A stretch of 34,163 bases of DNA from CAZMBI01 sp964564675 (GTDB lineage: Bacteria > Pseudomonadota > Alphaproteobacteria > Rickettsiales > UBA3002), in contig CAZMBI010000019.1 of assembly GCA_964564675.1 (NCBI GenBank), positions 1 to 34,163 of the forward strand, given 5' to 3'. This document shows, one piece after another, positions 24,604 through 31,324 of this stretch. The notes under the pieces were generated by a model that was given only the letters and a program-made list of their open reading frames with translations, made no database searches and was not told the DNA's origin. Every line of letters begins with the position of its first letter. Position 1 is the first letter of the stretch. The translations under genes were made by a program, and so were the position numbers.

Positions 24604-25845
24604 ATTGTGATTCAGTCGGTTTGGAAAACTGTTTGCGCATCCGGGAGAAGCCATAAACGGCAAACGCCGCCGCAAAGCCGGGCAGGATCTTGAACACATC
24701 ATCGTTGTAGGGGGACAGATGCCATAATACCACCGCCACAATCGCCGCCGCCATCATAGCCACCGCCGTATAAGGGGTCAGCGGCCGGTTATAGACCCGC
24801 AGTATCAGCACCGAGCCAAGGCTCGCCCCCATGGCCGACCACGCGACCAGCACCAGGCCGAACACCCCTTCCGGCGCCGTCAGCGCCAGCAGCAGAGCAA
24901 AGGCGGTGTTGCTGAAGGTGCCGAGTTTCGACGCCAGATACGAATCCTTCCAGCGCGGCCAGATGTCCTGTGTCAGCGCGCCGGAACAGACAATGATTTG
25001 TGAATCGGCGGTGGAAATGGTCGCCGCAAACAATCCTGCCAGCGATACACCAACCAATATGTCTGGTAACAACTGCATGGTAATCAGCGGCAAGGCCAGC
25101 TCGGTGGGCTGCTCCATGCCCTGGGCGATGGGCAGGCTGTTAATATCGGGTATGACGGCGCGCGCATACAGCCCGACGCCCAGCGAGGCCACGAAAAACG
25201 GCACATACCACAGGAAATACCAAAACCCCGCCTTGGGAATGGCGTCCGCCGATTCCAGGGCGAAAAACCGCGTCATCAGATGCGGCTGACCGACGGCGCC
25301 CAGCCCGGCGCAGAAAAACCCGGCCAGGTAGAATAACAGCCCAAAGGCCATCTCCTGCGGGAACCATGCGGTCAGCTGCGGATCCTTCTGATGCAGCTCC
25401 GCCATCAGGCTGGCCGGTCCGCCCACCTCGCGCATGGCGGCCAATAAAATCAGCGCCATGGTGGCAATCATCACGATGGATTGTGCCGCATCGGTCCAGA
25501 TATCGGCGCGGATACCACCAGCGTAGGAATATAAAATCACGATCGCCGTGCCGATCAGCACACCGACCCACATATCCCACTCAAACAATGCATGCAGCGC
25601 CGTGCTCCCGGCTTTGAGCTGGCCGGCGGCATACACGCCGAGAAACATGAAGGTCACCAGCCCCGCGGTCACAATTAAAAGCCGGTCAACCCGGTGTTGC
25701 TCACCGCCGAACAGGGCACTGATAAAGGCACGGCTGCGCTCGCGGCGCGTACCCATCAGGGTTGGCAGGGTATTGGCATCAATCTGCTGTGATTTTTACG
25801 CACGCGGGCATGGATGAACAACTGGTCCAATCCATGGCGCGCTCC
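24602..25845 (-). pseudogene. Decayed sodium/solute symporter (PutP-like, SSS family)
   Basis: The open part (24602-25756, 384 residues) matches the C-terminal two-thirds of PutP-type symporters: the helix ending YSYAGGIRADIWTDAAQS, then GAVGQPHLMTRFFALESADA and AATISTADSQIIVCSGALTQ. Family homology continues upstream of the first ATG: DANTLPTLMGTRRERSR corresponds to the NALTLPDYF region. That frame closes at a TAA. One frame over, LFIHARVRK continues the expected match, so a single-base loss in the T5 run at 25793-25797 explains the break. The first 90 or so family residues, which include sodium-binding residues of helix 2, do not fit into the roughly 120 bases left before the next gene. 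The protein is therefore probably non-functional. Substrate (proline or another solute) is unknown. Confidence 0.75.
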
Positions 25846-25960
25846 TGTCACCGGTGTTGCGGGATGGTTATACAGGCGCGCCACGGGAACATGCGAAACA
25901 GCAAAAGACTTCCTTTTTATCCGGCGAGGCAAGCAGCACGCCTGCCCCGCTGAAGCGATA

Positions 25961-26362
25961 TTACCAGTTCAGATGGATCGTGCGTAGGGGCTGGCCTTGA
26001 TGCGCGCGTACGCGGGCTTTTCGGACCTCGCCGTCCTGCTCGGCTTTAACCATATAACTGCCTTCCGGTAAATCCAGCAGCATGACAGGCCCCTTGCTGG
26101 TGGTAGTAAGCACCGGCTCACCGTCAGGCGTGGTAACCGTTACATCGACATAGCTGGTATATTTTCCGTTTTGCTCGGTAAAGACAGCGCGCACGTCGAA
26201 CCCATCGGCTATTTTCTGCAATTGTTCGCGCCCCTGTTTGCCGAAGCCGCCGGAGACATAGCGCATGCCGCTTTCCTGCTTGATATCCGGCATGGTGGCT
26301 AATGCTGTCAGCGGTATCAGTGACGCTGCGCTGATCAAAGAATAACACGTCATTCGGCGCAT
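25961..26362 (-). CDS. Small periplasmic protein, unknown function
   Basis: A 133-residue protein with a clear Sec signal peptide (MRRMTCYSLISAASLIPLTA, cleavage near LA-TM). A strong ribosome site (AGGAGGAAGG) precedes the ATG. The mature part has an N-terminal segment, then a beta-sandwich-like stretch (SYVDVTVTTPDGEPVLTTTS, LLDLPEGSYMVKAEQDGEVR). This recalls the carboxypeptidase-regulatory or transthyretin-like fold used to build small extracytoplasmic domains. No specific family recognised. It lies downstream of the Hsp20 gene on the same strand with a GC-rich hairpin between them, and may share its stress regulation. Confidence 0.75.
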   Translation of the reverse strand: MRRMTCYSLISAASLIPLTALATMPDIKQESGMRYVSGGFGKQGREQLQKIADGFDVRAVFTEQNGKYTSYVDVTVTTPDGEPVLTTTSKGPVMLLDLPEGSYMVKAEQDGEVRKARVRAHQGQPLRTIHLNW

Positions 26363-26408
26363 GGCCTTCCTCCTTTCGTTGCTCTCATGCGATGCCTATC
26401 AACAGGCC

Positions 26409-26436
26409 CCGCCCCGCCACAGACAGGGCGGAGCGG
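26409..26436 (-). terminator. GC-rich hairpin downstream of the Hsp20 gene
   Basis: CCGCCCCGCC (26409-26418) and GGCGGAGCGG (26427-26436) form a 10-bp stem with one mismatch, 12 bases after the Hsp20 stop. No T run follows, so it may be a weak terminator or an mRNA 3'-end stabiliser between two genes of one transcript. Confidence 0.4.
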
Positions 26437-26447
26437 TGTTTGCTGCA

Positions 26448-26996
26448 TCAGGCGGCTTTGTTGATGTTAATCACTTTGCCTTCCGGCTTAGCTTCCGCCT
26501 TGCGCGACAGGGTAATGGTTAACACGCCGTTTTTAAACTGCGCGTCTACATTATCGCGGTCGGCGTCTTCAGGCAGGTTCAACACCCGCTGGAACGATCC
26601 GTACGCCCGTTCCACGCGATAGAAATCCTCCTCCGATTTCTCGCTTTCCTGCTTTTTCTCGCCTTTGACGACGAGCGTGTCGTCGTATTGTTCCAGCTTG
26701 ATGTCGTTTTCATCCACCCCCGGCACTTCCACCGTAATGGTGTATTGCTTGTCGGAGGCGGCGATATCGACATTGGGTTTTAACCAGCCGCTACGGTTTA
26801 AACGCCCGGTCGGCAGATCAAAGGAGGGGAAACTCAACCCGCGGAACGTATCGTCGAAAATTCGATCAATTTCCTGGTGCAGCTGAGCCAGCGGGTTGTC
26901 GTACTCCTGAGAGGTCCGACTGGCCGGCACATTACGGCCTTCGTTTCTTTCTTCGTCCTGTACCCAGTTCCATGGTGCTAATTTTCTGACATTCAT
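26448..26996 (-). CDS. hsp20: Small heat-shock protein (Hsp20/alpha-crystallin family)
   Basis: A 182-residue ATP-independent holdase. The N-terminal part includes LAQLHQEIDRIFDDTFRGL. The alpha-crystallin domain runs from about residue 70: KPNVDIAASDKQYTITVEVP, GVDENDIKLEQYDDTLVVKG, and YGSFQRVLNLPEDADRDNVD. It closes with the family signature FKNGVLTITLSRKA and VININ. Such proteins bind unfolding polypeptides in the cytoplasm as large oligomers. I chose the second ATG (26996) because GGAGGAA lies 6 bases before it, inside the longer reading frame. YfdX is encoded 33 bases upstream on the same strand, so an acid or heat stress operon is likely. Confidence 0.94.
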   Translation of the reverse strand: MNVRKLAPWNWVQDEERNEGRNVPASRTSQEYDNPLAQLHQEIDRIFDDTFRGLSFPSFDLPTGRLNRSGWLKPNVDIAASDKQYTITVEVPGVDENDIKLEQYDDTLVVKGEKKQESEKSEEDFYRVERAYGSFQRVLNLPEDADRDNVDAQFKNGVLTITLSRKAEAKPEGKVININKAA

Positions 26997-27029
26997 AACT
27001 TCCTCCATTCATTGTTAGGTTGACATTAA

Positions 27030-27980
27030 TTAACGACTGGCCTGCGCCGATTCTTCCGGCTGGCTTGATTCGATGGCATCATCAATGAACCCTTCGATTT
27101 CATCGAAAAAGCCGGTGCCGGCCTGGCCGCTTTCGGTTTTATCTTCGATATTTTCCAGCTGGGCGTAAAGATTTTCGAAATCCTCCTCACTGCCATAGCC
27201 CAGCGCCTCGGCGAACTCCAGCTGCGTTTCAGACTCTTTTAACAGCTTGCTCAGGCTCTCATTTTCCTGCTGGCTGCGATCCGCTTTCCGGGCTAGCGTT
27301 TTCGCCTCGTCCAGCAGTTGCTCAGCGGTGACCACCGGCAGCGGAATCACCGTATCAGTCACCACCAGCGTATTCAGCACTGCCTGCAATTCCATTTTGG
27401 CCTGCTCCATTTTTTCCTCATCTATGAGGCGGACGGCTTCTCTAATCGCCTGCGGATAGGTTGCCAGTGGAATATTGGTCGTTTTGATCACCGTCTCACT
27501 GGCGAGGTTACTAATCAGGCGGCGGGCCTTTTGAACGTCACCGTCATCCAGCGCGTCTTCGGCCTGTTCACGAACCTCCTTGACGACTTCAATATCCGCC
27601 ACAACATCGTAGGTATAGACATTGACACCCGCCGGGGCGAGCGCCAGTTCGGGCTCACGCGCCAGAATCAGCTCCAGCTTGCCGGTAGCGTGTTCCAGCG
27701 CCGCCAGCGCCATGGCTTGCTGCCCCTCATCCAGCGCCTTCAGGGCATTCTGCGTTTCGCGAATGGCGGTGGTGGCCTCCTCGATAATGGCCTGACGTTT
27801 TGCAGCCATTTGCGCTTGCTGGGCTTGCTCCACCCGGCGATCAGCATGCTGCGTGACATCTTCACGCGCAGTGTCGTCGGCAAAGGCGCCCGGTGTGGCC
27901 GTAAGGCTCATGGCAATCACGCCGCCGGCTAATATGCTGCGGTGTTTTAAAGCTGTCATAGTAGATGCAATGGGTCGCAA
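27030..27980 (-). CDS. yfdX: YfdX family periplasmic protein
   Basis: A 316-residue protein with a signal peptide ending near PGAFA-DD and a YfdX domain from about residue 60 to 235 (ALKALDEGQQAMALAALEHA, TGKLELILAREPELALAP, DGDVQKARRLISNLASETVI). A low-complexity helical tail follows (SLSKLLKESETQLEFAEALG and an acidic C-terminus). E. coli YfdX is a periplasmic protein of the EvgA acid-resistance regulon with reported chaperone-like behaviour. The start looks like a TTG at 27980, because AAGGAGG lies 7-8 bases before it; the first ATG is at 27959. Together with Hsp20 next door it suggests an envelope/cytoplasm protein-folding stress unit. The acidic tail is longer than I expect for the family. 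Confidence 0.85.
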   Translation of the reverse strand: MRPIASTMTALKHRSILAGGVIAMSLTATPGAFADDTAREDVTQHADRRVEQAQQAQMAAKRQAIIEEATTAIRETQNALKALDEGQQAMALAALEHATGKLELILAREPELALAPAGVNVYTYDVVADIEVVKEVREQAEDALDDGDVQKARRLISNLASETVIKTTNIPLATYPQAIREAVRLIDEEKMEQAKMELQAVLNTLVVTDTVIPLPVVTAEQLLDEAKTLARKADRSQQENESLSKLLKESETQLEFAEALGYGSEEDFENLYAQLENIEDKTESGQAGTGFFDEIEGFIDDAIESSQPEESAQASR

Positions 27981-28466
27981 GTATCTTTCCTCCTTGTGTT
28001 GCGTTACGTAATATATTGCTCATAGCATTACGAGGACGCGTATAAATTCTCCATTAGTTGCGCGGGCGATTTCCATTATATGCCATAGAAATTACATAGG
28101 TGTGCGCCGCCGCACCGAGAGGCGCGTGGATGACAAATGTATGAAGCAATATCAGTGGGTAATGCGGGACGTCATGCCTCGTGATGCAGCTCGTACAAGC
28201 GGCATATGAATGAAGATGGTCCATATGAGCCAGTATTAATAGATGCCCCGTAATAGATACCCCGTGCTATCAGGAAGCAGATTGCCATTTATAAGGCGCC
28301 TTCGGTACGCTACTGATATTACAGGTAAGTTGAAGAAGTTTCTGTGCCGGTTCAAATCGGCACGTAAAAAACTGTGAACAGCGATTGGTGAGAAAGATAT
28401 ATTTAAAAATAGTTTTTACGGCTATCTTGTGACAATCTGTAATTACGAGCTTTCAGGTAATGATTA
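27981..28466. promoter_or_regulatory. Divergent intergenic region between yfdX and lpxR
   Basis: A gap of 486 bases with no convincing gene, so it should carry promoters for both neighbours. TAATAGAT-x-CCCCG is repeated in tandem at 28237-28250 and 28251-28264 with one mismatch. CATATGA recurs at 28203-28209 and 28222-28228, 19 bases apart. GTGCCG (28344-28349) pairs with CGGCAC (28358-28363). These could be regulator sites. I cannot place a promoter firmly. Confidence 0.45.
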
Positions 28467-29513
28467 ATGGCCCGGGGCGCGATATTCATCATCCCCTTTT
28501 CCGCCCTGCTCACCTGCCCGGCGCTGGCGTCTGATCATCAGCGGCAGCCGCTGGCAGCGCGCATTCCCGACGCGATGCTGACAGCTGACGACGATCGCTT
28601 CCTCACCCTTACCGTCGAGAATGATTATTTCGGCAGCGGCACGGATCAGAATTATACCAACGGCGTGCGGCTGACCTATTTCGATCTGGGTGATAATGCG
28701 CCCGCCCCGGCGCGCTGGCTGGCGTCGCTGGTGCCGACGTTCGAACTGAACCACACCACCTCGGTGTATTATTCCATCGGCCAGAATCTGTTTACACCGG
28801 AAAATATCACCCGCTCGATACCCGATCCCGATGACCGGCCTTATGCCGGCTTTTTATATGGTTCGGCCGGGTTCACCAGCGTTACCAACAACCATGTCGA
28901 CGAACTGGAAATGACGCTGGGCGTTGTCGGCCCAGTTGCCTTCGGTGAAGAAGTACAGGCCAATTTTCACGAGTTGATCAATTCCAACGATCCCAGGGGC
29001 TGGGATCATCAGCTGGAAAACGAGCCGGGCCTGATGCTCTCCTGGCAGCGCCGCTGGCCGGAAGCTTACGCCGCGCCGCTTGGCGAGGATTGGTATTTCC
29101 GGGCCATGCCGCATATCGGGGGCACGCTTGGCAATATCTACACCTACGCCAATACGGGGCTGACATTGCAATTGATGCCAAAACGCGACCGCTGGCAATC
29201 GCAGCCGCTGCGCGTGCGTCCGGCAATCCCCGGCAGCGGCTTTTTCTCCACCCCCGAAAGAAACTGGAGCTGGATGCTGTTTGCCGGGGTGGACGGGAGA
29301 GCGACGGGGCGCAATATCTTTCTGGACGGCAATACGTTTGAAAACAGCCCGTCAGTGGATAAGAAATATTTTGTAGCCGATGCCAGTGCCGGTCTGGCGC
29401 TTACCTACGGTAGCACCCGGATTACCTACACCATCAACTGGCGCTCCAAGGAATTCGACAATCAGGACGGCAGCCACGTCTTCGGTGCCATTTCACTGGG
29501 CTACCGGTTTTAA
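28467..29513 (+). CDS. lpxR: Outer-membrane lipid A 3'-O-deacylase, LpxR family (DUF2219)
   Basis: A 348-residue predicted beta-barrel with an N-terminal signal peptide (ending near LTCPALAS). The LpxR signature is present: TVENDYFGSGTDQNYTNGVR includes the Asn-Asp pair and the Thr used in catalysis. RPYAGFLYGSAGF follows, and the active-site His is probably in FHELINSNDPRGWDHQLENE. The protein ends in an aromatic residue (GYRF), typical of outer-membrane barrels. LpxR removes the 3' acyloxyacyl chain from lipid A in a calcium-dependent way, changing surface properties. It is divergent from yfdX, with about 480 bases of regulatory DNA between them. Family membership is clear; the exact lipid A position attacked is inferred from the family. 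Confidence 0.9.
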   Translation: MARGAIFIIPFSALLTCPALASDHQRQPLAARIPDAMLTADDDRFLTLTVENDYFGSGTDQNYTNGVRLTYFDLGDNAPAPARWLASLVPTFELNHTTSVYYSIGQNLFTPENITRSIPDPDDRPYAGFLYGSAGFTSVTNNHVDELEMTLGVVGPVAFGEEVQANFHELINSNDPRGWDHQLENEPGLMLSWQRRWPEAYAAPLGEDWYFRAMPHIGGTLGNIYTYANTGLTLQLMPKRDRWQSQPLRVRPAIPGSGFFSTPERNWSWMLFAGVDGRATGRNIFLDGNTFENSPSVDKKYFVADASAGLALTYGSTRITYTINWRSKEFDNQDGSHVFGAISLGYRF

Positions 29514-29545
29514 CGGGAGATATGCCTGTCGCCCCCTGTTTGCCC

Positions 29546-29812
29546 TCAGATACTGTGCTTCAGATCGAACCGGTCGAGCCGCATCACTTTGCTCAAGGCC
29601 GCCATGAAGTCCTTCACGAAGCGCTCGCGGGCACCGTCAAAAGCATAGACTTCGGCGACGGCGCGCAGTTCCGGCACGCTCAGCCCGGAATCGAGGATCT
29701 CTGCCTTCAGCTCTTCAACGTCTGATTCATCAATCAGAGTATAATCCGCTTCCGGCACTGGATCCTGTCAGATCAGCGTTTCCGCCGGCACCTCGTCTCT
29801 CGAAATATATCC
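29546..29812 (-). pseudogene. katG: Catalase-peroxidase (katG) remnant with internal deletion
   Basis: Minus-strand codons read YISRDEVPAETLI, then TGA, then QDPVPEADYTLIDESDVEEL and ILDSGLSVPEL. This is the linker and start of the KatG C-terminal domain, where the TGA stands at the Trp of the conserved LIWQDP motif (29768-29770). The frame then jumps straight to LRAVAEVYAFDGARERFVKD and SKVMRLDRFDL, the extreme C-terminus of KatG. About 230 family residues between the two blocks are missing while the frame is kept. The whole N-terminal heme domain is also absent. The only start downstream of the TGA is a GTG giving 70 residues. This is a gene relic; function is very unlikely. Confidence 0.82.
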
Positions 29813-29985
29813 CCGTCGCTTAACATAGCGTAAACCCGGCCCCGCAGAACCATTTTTATTCTGCTGTCCAGAGGTGTTCTAAAATAACAAGCAGCCGGTA
29901 GCGGGGCGCGGTACCGATCCGATGGGTATGGGGTAAAAAAATGGATACAATAAGCCAACAGTCGTGATGTCAGCCATACAGGGCT

Positions 29986-30639
29986 TTATGAGCCCCCTTT
30001 CTCCTCGGCGCTGGCAGGCGCAGCGGATGAGAGTTTCGGCGCCAGATACTCGGCGAGATTCTCCGCAATGCGGGCGGCGCCGCGGGCATTGGGGTGAATC
30101 CCGTCTGGCTGCATGAGCGCCCGGTCGCCAAACGTATCGCTGATGAGAAACGGGTAAAGCGGCACGTCATATTGCTGCGCCAATTCCGGATAAATCACAT
30201 TAAACTTTTTCATATATGTCTCTCCCAGAGACCGGGTAGCCTGCGCCGCCGATAAAATGACACGGATATCGCGCGCCTGCAAAAAATGCAGCATGGCATC
30301 GATATTCTGCCGAGTCACCTCGGGCGGAATCCCGCGCAGGACGTCATTGCCTCCAAGCGCCAGGACCACCAGATCCGGCGCATGCTTGTTGACCATCCAG
30401 CGAAGGCGCGTGCGCCCGCCGCTGGTCGTATCACCGGACACCCCGCCGTCAATCACGGTGACCTCATGGCCGGCGGCGCGTAATGCCGATTCCAGTTGCA
30501 CCGGCACCGAGGCGGCGGTTTTTAGGCCATAGCCGGCGACAATACTGTCGCCGAACAGTAAAATCCGCACGGGCTCGCTTGCCATTAACGGCAAATGGCC
30601 TAGATATATAACGGTTAAAAAGAAAAGCACGAAACGCAT
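29986..30639 (-). CDS. tesA: SGNH/GDSL arylesterase - lysophospholipase L1 (TesA-like)
   Basis: A 217-residue SGNH hydrolase. An N-terminal hydrophobic signal (RFVLFFLTVIYLGHLPLMA) predicts export to the periplasm. Block I is ILLFGDSIVAGYGL with the nucleophile Ser32; a glycine block is IDGGVSGDTTSGG; block III is LALGGNDVLRG; the catalytic Asp-x-x-His is DGIHPNARGA. TesA cleaves thioesters, lysophospholipids and arylesters. The gene starts opposite ybbA: its ATG at 30639 shares GCATGC with a plus-strand ATG at 30638. The neighbouring transporter pair YbbA-YbbP accompanies tesA in many proteobacteria. A longer start at 30663 would add eight residues before the signal and is less likely. Confidence 0.92.
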   Translation of the reverse strand: MRFVLFFLTVIYLGHLPLMASEPVRILLFGDSIVAGYGLKTAASVPVQLESALRAAGHEVTVIDGGVSGDTTSGGRTRLRWMVNKHAPDLVVLALGGNDVLRGIPPEVTRQNIDAMLHFLQARDIRVILSAAQATRSLGETYMKKFNVIYPELAQQYDVPLYPFLISDTFGDRALMQPDGIHPNARGAARIAENLAEYLAPKLSSAAPASAEEKGGS

Positions 30640-31324
30640 GCCCGAAGAAACGCGTGATAACATGGTGTCCCTTCATCAGGTGTCGTTGACACTGCCCGGA
30701 CCCGAGCATCAACCGGTCTTCATATTACAGGATATCAACCTCCAAGTACAGGCGGGGGAAACCGTCAGTATCGTCGGCCCGTCGGGTTCCGGCAAAACCT
30801 CCCTGCTCATGCTAATCGCTGGTGTGGAACAGGCCAGCGCCGGTCGCTTGTTCGTCGCCGGTAAAGAGATCACGCCGATGAATGAGGACGAGCTCGCGGC
30901 GTTTCGCGGCGCGCACATCGGTATTGTGTTTCAGCATTTTCACCTGATCCCCACCATGACCGCGCTGGAAAATGTGACGGTCGCGCTGGAGTTTGCCGGC
31001 CATGCCGACAGCCTTACCACCGCCCGCGGCTGGCTGGAGGAAGTCGGACTCAAAGACCGGATGCTGCATTATCCGCAGCAACTCTCCGGTGGCGAACAGC
31101 AGCGCGTGGCCCTGGCCCGGGCGTTTGCCACTAGCCCCCATTTATTGCTGGCGGATGAGCCGACCGGCAACCTGGACCGCGAAAACGGCCGCAAGATCAT
31201 CGAGCTGTTATTCGCGCTCAGGGAAACCCACGGCACCACATTGATGCTGATCACCCATGATACCGAACTGGCCGCTCAGACATCGCGCCAGCTAGTGATG
31301 CAGGATGGCACGCTCAAGCAATAA
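30638..31324 (+). CDS. ybbA: ABC transporter ATP-binding subunit, YbbA/LolD-like
   Basis: A 228-residue ABC ATPase. Walker A is GPSGSGKTSLLM, the Q-loop is in IVFQHFHLIPTMTALENV, the signature is QLSGGEQQRVALARAFA, Walker B is LLLADEPTGNLD, and the switch histidine is in LMLITHDTELA. It belongs to the MacB/LolD-like class that works with FtsX-type permeases as mechanotransmitters. The permease gene overlaps its end by 20 bases. The start may be the ATG at 30638, which overlaps the divergent tesA start, or the ATG at 30662 (VSLHQVSLTLP), which fits the first family strand better. The exact exported or extracted substrate of YbbA-YbbP is not known; a lipid or toxic hydrophobe fits the TesA link. 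Confidence 0.92.
   Translation: MPEETRDNMVSLHQVSLTLPGPEHQPVFILQDINLQVQAGETVSIVGPSGSGKTSLLMLIAGVEQASAGRLFVAGKEITPMNEDELAAFRGAHIGIVFQHFHLIPTMTALENVTVALEFAGHADSLTTARGWLEEVGLKDRMLHYPQQLSGGEQQRVALARAFATSPHLLLADEPTGNLDRENGRKIIELLFALRETHGTTLMLITHDTELAAQTSRQLVMQDGTLKQ

Noticed and set aside
29773..29958. A 61-codon minus-strand frame next to the katG relic
   Set aside because: It overlaps the relic in another frame and shows no domain or ribosome site.
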